A stretch of 64,000 bases of DNA from Methylibium rhizosphaerae. Lineage in GTDB: Bacteria > Pseudomonadota > Gammaproteobacteria > Burkholderiales > Burkholderiaceae_C. This document shows positions 36,206 to 44,218 of the stretch, in pieces (the stretch's first letter is position 1; each line of letters starts with the position of its first letter). A program made the translations under genes and the position numbers. The DNA lies in contig NZ_SWAR01000004.1 in the NCBI RefSeq assembly GCF_006386545.1, positions 310,001 to 374,000 on the forward strand. Reading direction: 5' to 3'. The notes under the pieces are model-generated. The model saw only the letters and a program-made list of their open reading frames with translations. It had not been told where the DNA came from and ran no database searches.

Positions 36206-36221
36206 GGCAACGTGCCTGCCC
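36206..36221 (-). promoter_or_regulatory. Sigma-54-type promoter candidate for DUF3309
   Basis: Minus strand GGGCAGG-CACG-TTGCC, GG-N10-GC spacing exact, -12 TTGC canonical. Predicted start near 36195, leader about 42 bases. The element is nearly symmetrical, and the plus strand reads AGGCAAC-GTGC-CTGCC, so ku could use it too. Confidence 0.5.
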
Positions 36222-36275
36222 GCGGGAACGGCAATTGCGCCGTGCAGTGGAGACATCCGCTACAGGAGGCAACAA

Positions 36276-37199
36276 ATGCCGCGTGCGCTGTGGAAAGGCG
36301 CCATCACCTTCGGGCTGGTCCACATCCCGGTCGGGCTGTACCCGGCCGCCCGGGAGCACAGCATCGACTTCGACTGGCTCGACCGCCGCTCGATGAAGCC
36401 GGTGGGCTACAAGCGGGTCAACAAGGCCACCGGCCGCGAGGTGTCGAAGGACGACATCGTGCGCGGCCTGGAAGTCGAGGACGGGAAGTACGTGGTGCTG
36501 TCGGACGACGAGATCCGTGCCGCCAACTCGGCCGCCACCCAGGCGGTGGAGATCCAGGCCTTCATCGATGCCGGCGACGTGTCACCGGTCTACTTCGAGC
36601 GGCCCTACGTGCTGGCGCCGGCGGCACGCGGTGAAAAGGTCTACCGGCTGCTGCGCGACGCGCTGAAAAAGAAGCGGCGCGTGGGCATCGCGCAGGTGGT
36701 CATCCAGTCGAAGCAGCACCTCGCGGCACTGATCCCGATGGGCGATGCGCTGGTGCTCAACACGCTGCGCTGGGCCGACGAGCTGCGCTCGCTCGACGAC
36801 CTCGCACTGCCGCGCGGCAGCGGCAGCAAGAAGGACGCGCCCGGTGAACGCGAGATGCAGATGGCCGAGCAGCTGATCGACGACATGAGCGAGAAGTGGC
36901 AGCCCGAGCAGTACGAGGACCACTTCAAGGACGACATCATGGCGCTGGTGCAGCGCAAGCTGAAGGAAGGCAAGGCCCGGCGCGTCGAGCCCTTGCCGGC
37001 CGCAGCAGAAGAAGGCGGCGGCGCCGAAGTCATCGACCTCACCGAGCTGCTCAAGCGCAGCCTGGGCGGCAAGGCAGGAGCGAAAGAGGACGGGGCCGCG
37101 GAAGCCGCGCCGCGAAAGAAGGCGCGCCGCAGTGCCGCCGGCAAGAAGACCACCTCGGCACGCAGGCCGGCCGCCCAGCGCGCCCGCGCCCGGGCCTGA
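36276..37199 (+). CDS. ku: Ku protein of bacterial non-homologous end joining
   Basis: 307 residues. Starts MPRALWKGAITFGLVHIPVGLY, the standard bacterial Ku N-terminus; the Ku core extends to about 200 and encircles DNA ends. After residue 240 there is a Lys/Arg/Ala-rich tail (PRKKARRSAAGKKTTSARRP) of the type that gives extra DNA binding. It would recruit a LigD ligase to double-strand breaks. Its start is preceded by CAGGAGGC. The LigD polymerase-domain gene follows at 12 bp, so the two are an operon; divergent from DUF3309. Confidence 0.93.
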   Translation: MPRALWKGAITFGLVHIPVGLYPAAREHSIDFDWLDRRSMKPVGYKRVNKATGREVSKDDIVRGLEVEDGKYVVLSDDEIRAANSAATQAVEIQAFIDAGDVSPVYFERPYVLAPAARGEKVYRLLRDALKKKRRVGIAQVVIQSKQHLAALIPMGDALVLNTLRWADELRSLDDLALPRGSGSKKDAPGEREMQMAEQLIDDMSEKWQPEQYEDHFKDDIMALVQRKLKEGKARRVEPLPAAAEEGGGAEVIDLTELLKRSLGGKAGAKEDGAAEAAPRKKARRSAAGKKTTSARRPAAQRARARA

Positions 37200-37211
37200 G
37201 CGGGCCAGGCC

Positions 37212-38219
37212 ATGGCAAGCAGACAGCACAGCACCGAGCCCGCCGTGCGAGGCGTGCGCATCACTCACCCGGACCGGGTGATCGATCCGGCCTCGGGCGC
37301 CACCAAGCTGGAGCTCGCGCGCTACTACGAGAGCGTGGCGGCCCACGCGCTGCCCCACCTGAAAGGCAGGCCGGTGGCGCTGGTGCGTGCGCCCGACGGC
37401 GTGGAAGGCGAGCTGTTCTTCCAGAAGCACCTGCAGCAGCTTTCGATTCCCAGGCTGCGCGAGCTCGACGTTTCGCTGGACCCGGGCCATGCGCCGCTCA
37501 TGGTGATCGACAACACGACCGCCCTCGTGGGCGCGACGCAGATGGGCACCGTCGAGCTGCACACCTGGAATGCGGTGCACACATCCATCGAGAAACCCGA
37601 CCGGGTGGTGTTCGACCTCGACCCCGGTGCCGGCCTGCCGTGGGCTCGCATGGTCGAGGCGGCCGAGCTCACGAAGACGCTGCTCGACGAGCTGGGCCTC
37701 GTCAGCTTCCTGAAGACCAGCGGCGGCAAGGGCCTGCACGTGGTGGTGCCGCTCGCGCGGCGCCACACCTGGGAGCAGGCCAAGGCCTTCGTCAAGGCGG
37801 TGGCCCAGCACATGGCGGCCACGCTGCCGCAACGGTTTTCGGCCAAGGCCGGCCCGCGCAATCGTGTCGGCAAGGTGTTCGTGGACTACCTGCGCAACAG
37901 CCGGGGTGCCACGTCGGCGGCGGCCTTCTCGGCACGCGCCCGGCCGATGCTGCCTGTCTCGGTGCCGATCGCCTGGGAAGAGCTGGTCGAGCTTCGCGCG
38001 GCCAACCAGTGGAACATCCGCAACCTCGCTCAGCGGCTGCGCGACCTCGAAGGCCGCGACCCGTGGGCCGGCTACACGGGCACGCGGCAGACGCTGCACG
38101 AAGCGATTCGTCACCTGGGCCTGGACGAAGCCGCCGCCGAAGATGGCCCGACCCGGCCCGTGCCGGCGCGCACCGGCCGCCCCCAATGGCACAGCGCTTC
38201 CGGCAGGGGTTCGCGATGA
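37212..38219 (+). CDS. ligD: Stand-alone LigD polymerase/primase domain protein
   Basis: 335 residues covering only the polymerase (archaeo-eukaryotic primase-like) domain of LigD. ITHPDRVIDPASGATKLELARYYE opens the domain; VVFDLDPG with Asp135 and Asp137 are the metal ligands, and TSGGKGLHVVVPL near 168-180 contacts nucleotide. The phosphoesterase and ATP-dependent ligase domains present in Pseudomonas LigD are missing, so a separate ligase gene must exist elsewhere if this NHEJ system is complete. It follows ku at 12 bp and its stop overlaps a small downstream frame (ATGA). Confidence 0.9.
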   Translation: MASRQHSTEPAVRGVRITHPDRVIDPASGATKLELARYYESVAAHALPHLKGRPVALVRAPDGVEGELFFQKHLQQLSIPRLRELDVSLDPGHAPLMVIDNTTALVGATQMGTVELHTWNAVHTSIEKPDRVVFDLDPGAGLPWARMVEAAELTKTLLDELGLVSFLKTSGGKGLHVVVPLARRHTWEQAKAFVKAVAQHMAATLPQRFSAKAGPRNRVGKVFVDYLRNSRGATSAAAFSARARPMLPVSVPIAWEELVELRAANQWNIRNLAQRLRDLEGRDPWAGYTGTRQTLHEAIRHLGLDEAAAEDGPTRPVPARTGRPQWHSASGRGSR

Positions 38220-38356
38220 CATGGCCGCATGAGGAACCGTTCGATACCGACATCGAGGGCCGCTGGGCCCAGGGTCGCTACGACACGCCCGCGCAGGGTT
38301 TGCCGGACAGCGCGCGCATCCCGAGCCCGACCATCACAGCCGGCGCGCCGATGTGA
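38216..38356 (+). CDS. Hypothetical 46-residue protein coupled to ligD
   Basis: MTWPHEEPFDTDIEGRWAQG begins on an ATG that overlaps the ligD stop (ATGA). The peptide is hydrophilic, Pro-rich, no membrane segment, ending ITAGAPM. No family is recognised. Support is only the overlap and continued open frame; it could be chance. Confidence 0.35.
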   Translation: MTWPHEEPFDTDIEGRWAQGRYDTPAQGLPDSARIPSPTITAGAPM

Positions 38357-38365
38357 AGGCCCTCG

Positions 38366-38399
38366 TAAAAAAGAAGGCAGCACGTTTTCGAGGCGTGCC
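38366..38399 (-). terminator. Terminator downstream of rpoN
   Basis: On the minus strand GGCACG pairs with the CGTGCTGCC arm around a short A-rich loop, with a 2-base bulge, followed by TTCTTTTTT. It lies 24-57 bp after the rpoN stop codon. Confidence 0.55.
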
Positions 38400-38422
38400 G
38401 CCCGCGGTGGGACCCGAAGTCC

Positions 38423-39850
38423 CTAAGCGTGGCGCCGGCGCTTCTCCACCGCCGGCAGCCGCATCATCTGGCGGTATTTCGTGACGGTACGCCGGGCCAC
38501 ATTCAGGCCCTGGCGTGCCAGCTGGCGCGCGATCTGCGCGTCGGACACCGGATCGGCCGCATCTTCGGCCTCGATCATTTCGCGGATCACGCTGCGGATG
38601 GCGGTGGCCGAACAGGCACCGCCGCTCGCGGTAGGCAGAGCGCGCGAGAAGAAGTACTTGAGCTCGAACACGCCCAGCGGCGTGGACATGTACTTGTTGT
38701 TCGTGACGCGCGAGACGGTGGATTCGTGCAGCCCCAGTTCCTGCGCAATCTCGCGCAAGCCCAGCGGCTTCATGGCCAGCGCGCCGTACTCGAAGAAGTT
38801 GAGCTGGTGCCGGATGATGGCGTTGGCCACGTCGAGGATGGTGGTGAAGCGCTGCTCCACGTTGCGCAGCGTCCAGCGCGCTTCCTGCAGGTGGGCAGCC
38901 AGCGCCGAATGGCTCGAGTCGCGGTACTTCTGGAAGAGCTCCGCATATGCCTGGTTGAGCTTGACCTTGGGCACCACGTCGGGGTTGAGCGCGGCGATCC
39001 AGTGGCCGCCCTTGCCGCGCCGCACGATCACGTCGGGCGTCACGTAGCGGGTATCGGCCGAGCCGAAGCGCCAGCCGGGCCGCGGGTCGAGATGGCGGAT
39101 GCGTTCGCACAGCGCCTCGACCTGCGCGACGCTGCAGCCCAGCGCCTGCGCCATGTGCGGGACGTCGCGCATGGCCAGCCGCTCGAGCTGCTCGCTGACG
39201 ATGCGGCAGGCGAGCTGGCGCTCTGCCGGGTCTTCGAACTGGCGCAGCTGCAGCAGCAGGCATTCGCGCACGTCGCGCGCGCCCACGCCGCTGGGGTCGA
39301 GCGACTGCACCAGCTTCAAGGCCACGTTGAGCTCGTCGAGATCGAGCGGCGGCGACAGCTCGGCCACTTCGGCCAGGTCCGGCAGGCCCACCCGCAGGTA
39401 GCCGTCATCGTCGAGCGCCTCGATCACCAGCCCCACCAGCGCCCGGTCGCGCTGCGACAGGGGCATCACGCTGGTCTGGCCGTGCAGGTGCTGACGCAGC
39501 GACACGTCGGCCGCCATCATGTCCATCAGGTCGGTGTCGCCTGAAGACGATGCCGGCGCAAGGCGGGCCTCGCCCCGCCCGGCCCACAGGCCGCGTTCCT
39601 CGAGCGGCTCGAAGCTTTCGGGACTGGCCGTCGAGGGCACCTCGGGCTCGGCTGCCGGCTGCTGCGCCGCCTCGAGCGCGGGCGAGCGCGTTTCACTGTC
39701 CTCTTCGAGGAAGGGGTTGTTGCCGACGGCCTGGCGCACTTCCTGTGCGAAGTCGAGCGACGAGAGCTGCAGCAGGCGCACGGCCTGCTGCAGCCTGGGG
39801 GTGAGCGTCTGATGCTGCTTTTGTTCAGCACGCAGCGTCTGTGCTTGCAT
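38423..39850 (-). CDS. rpoN: RNA polymerase sigma-54 factor RpoN (probable second copy)
   Basis: 475 residues. Region I is Gln/Leu-rich (LTPRLQQAVRLLQLSSLDFAQEVRQ) and contacts the activator; region II is acidic (about 50-110); region III carries the core-binding part and a helix-turn-helix (LGLHESTVSRVTNNKYM), ending in the RpoN box RRTVTKYRQMM near 453-463 that reads the -24 element. Canonical rpoN sits beside lptB and hpf/ptsN genes; none is here, so this is likely a paralogue. A near-consensus sigma-54 site lies 66 bp before its own start, suggesting self-activation. Confidence 0.92.
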   Translation of the reverse strand: MQAQTLRAEQKQHQTLTPRLQQAVRLLQLSSLDFAQEVRQAVGNNPFLEEDSETRSPALEAAQQPAAEPEVPSTASPESFEPLEERGLWAGRGEARLAPASSSGDTDLMDMMAADVSLRQHLHGQTSVMPLSQRDRALVGLVIEALDDDGYLRVGLPDLAEVAELSPPLDLDELNVALKLVQSLDPSGVGARDVRECLLLQLRQFEDPAERQLACRIVSEQLERLAMRDVPHMAQALGCSVAQVEALCERIRHLDPRPGWRFGSADTRYVTPDVIVRRGKGGHWIAALNPDVVPKVKLNQAYAELFQKYRDSSHSALAAHLQEARWTLRNVEQRFTTILDVANAIIRHQLNFFEYGALAMKPLGLREIAQELGLHESTVSRVTNNKYMSTPLGVFELKYFFSRALPTASGGACSATAIRSVIREMIEAEDAADPVSDAQIARQLARQGLNVARRTVTKYRQMMRLPAVEKRRRHA

Positions 39851-39926
39851 TCCTTCTCCTGCGAGATTCCACGATTCCCGCGCCCCGGACTGCCCGATGG
39901 GCCTCCCCGCACAGTGGGTTGCTTAA

Positions 39927-39942
39927 CGCAACACCCGTGCCG
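39927..39942 (-). promoter_or_regulatory. Sigma-54-type promoter candidate for rpoN
   Basis: Minus strand CGGCACG-GGTG-TTGCG: 11 of the 12 fixed positions of TGGCACG-N4-TTGCA/T match apart from the flanks. Predicted start near 39916, leader about 66 bases. One of the two best matches in the window. Confidence 0.6.
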
Positions 39943-39982
39943 GACTCGCAGCAGAGCCCACTTGTATCGCCATGCTTCAGTA

Positions 39983-40006
39983 CCGCATGCGGATCACCGC
40001 ATGCAG
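39983..40006. promoter_or_regulatory. Tandem CCGCATGC repeats, possible activator site upstream of rpoN
   Basis: CCGCATGCGG (palindrome, 39983-39992) and CCGCATGCAG (39997-40006), 14 bp apart, about 65-90 bp upstream of the predicted rpoN start site, the usual place for an NtrC-type enhancer. Confidence 0.4.
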
Positions 40007-40093
40007 CCGTGCATTACGTCGGTTTTGGGTAGGCAATCGAGCGACAAGCAGGCTCGATCCCATGCAAAGAAGCGATCGCTTGCGGCAAGAAGT

Positions 40094-40393
40094 TCAGCGC
40101 CGGCCGCGCAGCGTGCGCTCGTAGGTCTCGTCGAGCACCGGCCCGCGGTCGGTATCGCTGCGGCCCTCGGCCAGGTCGTCGTGGGCGCGCCTGATCACCT
40201 CGCGCGGAGCGGTCTCCTGGCTGTCGGACGATTCGTCGTGTTCATGCGGCAGGCGTGTGTCGACGCCGCCGTCGTCGCCGGCGAGGTGCTGGGTGGTGGC
40301 ACCGCCCGGCGAGCGCCGCCGCGCCGGCGGCGTGGCCTGCGGCGAAGGGGGCATGGGCGAGGTGCGTTGCGGCGTTCGAGAGGTCTTCGACAT
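40094..40393 (-). CDS. Hypothetical hydrophilic protein, YihY operon
   Basis: 99 residues, Ser/Thr/Pro/Arg-rich in the first 40 (MSKTSRTPQRTSPMPPSPQ), then acidic (HEHDESSDSQETAPREVIRRA) and ending DETYERTLRGRR. No membrane segment, no signal peptide; probably disordered at the N-terminus. No function is recognised. GGAG lies before the ATG. It is the third gene after DUF2334-like and YihY-like genes, 32 bp downstream, and should be co-transcribed. Confidence 0.65.
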   Translation of the reverse strand: MSKTSRTPQRTSPMPPSPQATPPARRRSPGGATTQHLAGDDGGVDTRLPHEHDESSDSQETAPREVIRRAHDDLAEGRSDTDRGPVLDETYERTLRGRR

Positions 40394-40425
40394 GGCAGGG
40401 GCTCCGGGCCGCAGGCTGCGGCGCA

Positions 40426-41349
40426 TCAACCGGTGGGCGGCAAGCCCCGTTCCTCTGCGGTGTCGTCCACGGCGTGCGCCTGCGGGCGCACGCCCTCGAG
40501 CGTCCAGGCCACTGCGGCCCCCAGCAGCAGGATCTGTGTGGAGTAGTAGACCCACAGCATCACTACTGCGAAGGAGCCGGCCGCCCCGAAGCTGGAGGTC
40601 ACGCTGACACGGCCCAGGTAGAGCCCGATCAGGTGCTTGCCCACCGCGAAGAGCAGCGCGCTGGTGACCGCCCCCACCGCCACCGAATGCCAGCGCGGCG
40701 CCCTGTCGGGCAGCCAGCGCAGGAAGGCCGCGAAGGCGGTGCTCAGCAGCAGCGCTGACAGCACCACGTCGACGATGCCGATGAGCTGCGCGAGCAGGGG
40801 ATACAGCTTCTGCAGGTAGCCGCTCACCGCGGCCAGCACCGCGCTGGCCACGAGCGACACGATCAGCAGGAAGCCGAAGCCCAGCACCAGCGCGAAAGCC
40901 ATCAGCCGCGCGCGCAGGAAGGCGCCGATGACCGAGGCCGGCGTCTCCACGCGGCCCATGCGGTTGAGCGCAGTGCGCAGCTGTGCAAAGACGCCGCTGG
41001 CGCCCACCAGCAGCGTGCCCACGGCGATGAGGCCGGCGGTGCCGCTGCTGTTTTCGCGCCAGGCCGAAGCGATCATGCTTTCGATGCCTTGCGCGGCATC
41101 GCGCCCGACCAGGCCCTGGATCTCGCCGACGATCTGCCCGCGCGCCGCTTCCACGCCGAAGATGACGCCCGCCAGCGCGATGGCGATCACCAGCAGCGGG
41201 GCCATCGCGAACATCGAATAGAACGCGATCGCCGCGCCCAGTTGCGCGCCTTCCTCGGCGATCCACAACTTCACGGCCGACACGCCCACCTGGAAGGCGC
41301 GGCGTGACCGCCATCCGAGCTTCAGGCCGGCTGCTTCTCGCACTGCCAT
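40426..41349 (-). CDS. YihY/BrkB family inner-membrane protein
   Basis: 307 residues from ATG MAVREAAGLKLG. Six membrane helices; the start segment WIAEEGAQLGAAIAFYSMFAMAPLLVIAIALAG is the YihY signature, and SFGAAGSFAVVMLWVYYSTQILLLGAAVAW is the conserved C-terminal pair. The family was once called ribonuclease BN in error; its function is unknown, with suggested roles in serum resistance or transport. Its start lies within the end of the DUF2334-like gene (28-bp overlap). Confidence 0.87.
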   Translation of the reverse strand: MAVREAAGLKLGWRSRRAFQVGVSAVKLWIAEEGAQLGAAIAFYSMFAMAPLLVIAIALAGVIFGVEAARGQIVGEIQGLVGRDAAQGIESMIASAWRENSSGTAGLIAVGTLLVGASGVFAQLRTALNRMGRVETPASVIGAFLRARLMAFALVLGFGFLLIVSLVASAVLAAVSGYLQKLYPLLAQLIGIVDVVLSALLLSTAFAAFLRWLPDRAPRWHSVAVGAVTSALLFAVGKHLIGLYLGRVSVTSSFGAAGSFAVVMLWVYYSTQILLLGAAVAWTLEGVRPQAHAVDDTAEERGLPPTG

Positions 41350-41999
41350 CGCCGCATCACGTCGGCCATGGTGCGGCCCTGCCGGTACTGCAGGTGCCAG
41401 GCGAGCCGGCGCTGCCAGTCGCGCCGCACCATGGCGTCGTCGGCATCGCCGGGCTGCAGCTCGAAGCGCAGCAGCGGGCCGCTTTCGACCTCGGTGCGGT
41501 CGATCATGGCGTTGCGGCCCAGGCTGGCCAGCCGGTCGAACATGCCGTCGCCCGAATACGACAGGCGGCGACTGCGCACCGGGCTGCCCTGAGGCAATGC
41601 GTAGATGTGCTGCGGCTCGATCGCGTAGCGCAGAGGCGTCGAGCACAGGGCCCGGCGGAAGGCGGGGCTCATCGCCCTGCGCTCGGCCACCAGCCCGAGC
41701 AGCGGCCAGCGGCGCGAGGCGAACCAGCGCAGCGCCGCCCGCACCCGGGCGATGGCGGCTTCATCGTCGGCCGCTTCGCGCTCGTTGCCCTGCGCCGCGG
41801 CGAGTTCGTCGCCGCATTCGAGCCGTTCCTGCATTTCGTCGATGAAAGCGGTGTTGCCCTCGTCTTTCATGGCACCGGGTGCGAGCGCCAGCGTCAGCGG
41901 CAAGGCCGCCACGTCGCCGATCGCGTCGATCACCCGCTGGCACGCCCGCCACGTGGCGGGCTGTACGCCGTGCAACACCACTGCAAGTTCAGCACCCAT
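41322..41999 (-). CDS. DUF2334-like / polysaccharide-deacetylase-fold protein
   Basis: 225 residues from ATG MGAELAVVLHGVQPATW, chosen because CCGGAGC lies 9 bases upstream. AVVLHGVQPATWRACQRVIDAIGDVAALPLTLALAP resembles the first strand-helix of the NodB/DUF2334 fold (the D of a metal site is replaced by HGV). The His at ECGDELAA-type position is also weak, so deacetylase activity is doubtful. First gene of the operon with YihY and the 99-residue protein. A near-consensus sigma-54 site (42078-42093) faces it. Confidence 0.65.
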   Translation of the reverse strand: MGAELAVVLHGVQPATWRACQRVIDAIGDVAALPLTLALAPGAMKDEGNTAFIDEMQERLECGDELAAAQGNEREAADDEAAIARVRAALRWFASRRWPLLGLVAERRAMSPAFRRALCSTPLRYAIEPQHIYALPQGSPVRSRRLSYSGDGMFDRLASLGRNAMIDRTEVESGPLLRFELQPGDADDAMVRRDWQRRLAWHLQYRQGRTMADVMRRWQCEKQPA

Positions 42000-42077
42000 G
42001 TATTTGCTCCGGTCCAGACGTGCGAGTAACGCCGCGTGAAGAATGGTCACGGGGCGCAAGGAGAGGTGTGGACATGG

Positions 42078-42093
42078 GGCAAGCCACGTGCCG
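42078..42093 (-). promoter_or_regulatory. Sigma-54-type promoter candidate for the DUF2334-YihY operon
   Basis: Minus strand CGGCACG-TGGC-TTGCC, a near-perfect match to TGGCACG-N4-TTGC. Predicted start near 42067, leader about 68 bases. Confidence 0.6.
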
Positions 42094-42124
42094 TCGGACG
42101 CCCAGCCCAGGCCCGGCGCGGCTC

Positions 42125-42140
42125 GGGCACGCGGTCTGCC
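42125..42140 (+). promoter_or_regulatory. Sigma-54-type promoter candidate for DUF2383
   Basis: Plus strand GGGCACG-CGGT-CTGCC; GG-N10-GC spacing exact, one -12 mismatch. Predicted start near 42151, leader about 64 bases. Divergent from the site at 42078-42093. Confidence 0.5.
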
Positions 42141-42214
42141 GCAATCGGGATGCCGCTGCGGGCCCCGTGCCTGTGGCTCGCGATGTCCGAAACATCCTTC
42201 TGGAGGCAACGCCC

Positions 42215-42661
42215 ATGCGCAACGACCACGTCGTGGAAGTACTCAACGAACTGATCGAAACCTGCAAGGACGGTGAGCAAGGTTTTCAAAGCTGCGCCAG
42301 ACATGCGGAGTCCGACGAGCTGAAGAGCCTGTTCGCCACGCGCGCCGCCGACTGCAGCCAGGCGGCGTCCGAATTGCAGACGCAGGTGATCCAGTGCGGC
42401 GGCCGCCCCGCCAGCCATGGCACCGCCAGCGGTGCATTGCACCGAGGCTGGGTGGCGCTGCGCAGCTCGGTCTCGCGCTATGACGACGTGGCGATGCTTG
42501 AGGAGTGCGAGCGCGGTGAAGACGTCGCACTCGACCGCTACCGCGAGGCGCTGGAAGAGCCGCTGCCGCCCGATGTGCGCAGCATGGTGGAGCGCCAGTT
42601 CCACGGCGTGCAGCGCAATCACGACCAGATCAAGGCGCTGCGCAACCGGGTGGGTGCGTGA
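42215..42661 (+). CDS. DUF2383 / PA2169-type four-helix-bundle protein
   Basis: 148 residues, fully helical: MRNDHVVEVLNELIETCKDGEQGF is the classic start, LFATRAADCSQAASELQTQV, ALRSSVSRYDDVAMLEECERGEDVALDRYREALEE and MVERQFHGVQRNHDQIKALRN complete the bundle. Ferritin-like fold family of unknown function, often stress-induced and found near envelope genes. TGGAGGC precedes the ATG. Its stop overlaps the next start (TGATG), coupling it to a small lipoprotein. Confidence 0.85.
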   Translation: MRNDHVVEVLNELIETCKDGEQGFQSCARHAESDELKSLFATRAADCSQAASELQTQVIQCGGRPASHGTASGALHRGWVALRSSVSRYDDVAMLEECERGEDVALDRYREALEEPLPPDVRSMVERQFHGVQRNHDQIKALRNRVGA

Positions 42662-42840
42662 TGCGACGCGCTGCCGTTTCGCTGGCGGCCGTGTGCCTGG
42701 CCTGCGTCGCAGCCGCGGGTGTTTCGGGCTGCGAGAAGCGTGGCGTCACGCCGCCCACACCTTCGACCAGCACCGGGAGCGGTGACGGTGCGCCAGCGCC
42801 TGCACCGTTGCCGCCCAGCGCGCCATCATCGACGCCCTGA
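42661..42840 (+). CDS. Small Pro-rich lipoprotein
   Basis: 59 residues. MRRAAVSLAAVCLACVAAAGVSGC is a lipoprotein signal peptide with lipobox VSGC and Cys24 as the lipidated residue. The mature part of 35 residues is Pro/Ser/Thr/Ala-rich without predicted structure. Function unknown. Start overlaps the DUF2383 stop. The topoisomerase gene begins about 38 bp downstream. Confidence 0.7.
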   Translation: MRRAAVSLAAVCLACVAAAGVSGCEKRGVTPPTPSTSTGSGDGAPAPAPLPPSAPSSTP

Positions 42841-42878
42841 AGGCCGCCGCCCCCACCGAGACCGCTCCGAAGGGGCTG

Positions 42879-43964
42879 GTGTACGTGTCGGACACCATGC
42901 CCGGTTGGCGGCGGCAGGCGCGCGGCAGCGGTTTCGTCTACTTCGACGAGGCCGGCCGGCGCATCCGCGACGCAGCACGGCTGGCGCGCATCCGCGCGCT
43001 GGCCATCCCGCCGGCGTACCGCGACGTGTGGATCTGCCCGTGGCCCCAAGGGCACCTGCAGGCCACCGGCCGCGACGCCCGCGGGCGAAAGCAGTACCGC
43101 TACCACCCGGACTGGCTGGCCAGCCGCAACGGCGACAAGTTCGGCCGCATGGCGCTGTTCGGCCGCGCGCTGGCCCGCCTGCGACGCCAGGTAAGGGCCG
43201 ACCTCGCCCTGCCCGGCCTGCCGCGCGAGAAGGTGGTGGCCACGCTCGTGCACCTGCTGGACACGACCTATGCACGCGTGGGCAGCGCCGAATACGCGCG
43301 GCACAACGGTTCGTTCGGCCTCACCACGCTGAAGGACCGGCATGCGCGCTGGAACGGCAGCACGGTACGCCTGTGCTTTCGAGGCAAGAGCGGCGTGCCG
43401 CACGAGCTCGAGATCACCGACAGCCGCATCGCACGCATCCTGCGGCGCTGCCACGACCTGCCCGGCCAGCAGCTGTTCCAGCATGTGGACGCGGCGACCG
43501 GCGAGCAACGCGCGGTCGGCTCCGCCGACGTGAACGACTACTTGCGCGCGCACATGCCCGGCGGCGGCGACTTCTCGGCCAAGGACTTTCGCACCTGGCA
43601 TGCCAGCGTGCTCGCGTTCGCCCGGCTCGAGCGCTGTGAGCCGCCGGCCTCGGCCAACGCCGCCAGGCGCGTACTCAACGAGGTGCTGGCCGAAGTGGCC
43701 GGTGAACTCAAGCACACGGTGGCGGTGTGCCGGCGCTCGTACGTGCACCCGCAGGTGCTCGCGTGGTTCGAAAGCGGCCGGCTCGCCTCGCGCGCGGCGC
43801 TGCCGGCGGAGGCCGCCGCGCGCTCACTGCCGCGCGGACTTGGCGCTTGCGAGCGGCGCTTCCTCGCCTTGCTGGAAGAGCAACAGCGGGGGCGGCGGGC
43901 GCGACGCAGCGCCCCTCGTGCCTCGCCCTCAGGGCAGGGTGTCGTCGGGCCTGCCGCGCGCTGA
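42879..43964 (+). CDS. DNA topoisomerase IB (poxvirus-type)
   Basis: About 361 residues. YVSDTMPGWRRQARGSGFVYFD is the N-terminal domain of bacterial topoisomerase IB; catalytic residues include RHNGSFGLTTLKDRH (Arg/Lys), and the nucleophile Tyr288 in CRRSYVHPQVL. It nicks and rejoins one DNA strand through a 3'-phosphotyrosine to remove supercoils. No ATG is in place: a GTG is used here, but a CTG at 42837 is an equal option. The tail is Arg-rich. It overlaps the convergent 87-residue gene by 36 bp. Confidence 0.85.
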   Translation: MYVSDTMPGWRRQARGSGFVYFDEAGRRIRDAARLARIRALAIPPAYRDVWICPWPQGHLQATGRDARGRKQYRYHPDWLASRNGDKFGRMALFGRALARLRRQVRADLALPGLPREKVVATLVHLLDTTYARVGSAEYARHNGSFGLTTLKDRHARWNGSTVRLCFRGKSGVPHELEITDSRIARILRRCHDLPGQQLFQHVDAATGEQRAVGSADVNDYLRAHMPGGGDFSAKDFRTWHASVLAFARLERCEPPASANAARRVLNEVLAEVAGELKHTVAVCRRSYVHPQVLAWFESGRLASRAALPAEAAARSLPRGLGACERRFLALLEEQQRGRRARRSAPRASPSGQGVVGPAAR

Positions 43965-44192
43965 CGCATCCGGCTCCGGGTCACCCGACACATGCGGCTC
44001 GACCTGCTGAGCCGTCTTGTTGGCGGCCACCGGCACCGCGCCGCCTTCGCCTTCCCAGCGCTGCAGCGGTTCCGGCTTCGCCTTCGGTGTGTCGTTGCGC
44101 GCCGCTTCGGCACGCCGCCAGGCGTTCATGCCCACGCTGGTGAGCACCGCGGCGCCGGCGGCGAGGTAGAGGAGTTTCATGGTGGAGATCAT
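43929..44192 (-). CDS. Hypothetical small membrane-anchored protein
   Basis: 87 residues from ATG MISTMKLLYLAAGAAVLTSVGM, one N-terminal membrane helix (residues 5-22), then a polar, Glu/Pro-rich tail (EPLQRWEGEGGAVPV, SGDPEPDASARGRP). AGGGA precedes the ATG. No family is recognised. It lies 26 bp after the PRC-barrel gene on the same strand, so they share a transcript. Overlaps the end of the topoisomerase gene. Confidence 0.65.
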   Translation of the reverse strand: MISTMKLLYLAAGAAVLTSVGMNAWRRAEAARNDTPKAKPEPLQRWEGEGGAVPVAANKTAQQVEPHVSGDPEPDASARGRPDDTLP

Positions 44193-44218
44193 GTGGGTCC
44201 CTGCGGAATGTTCAGTGT

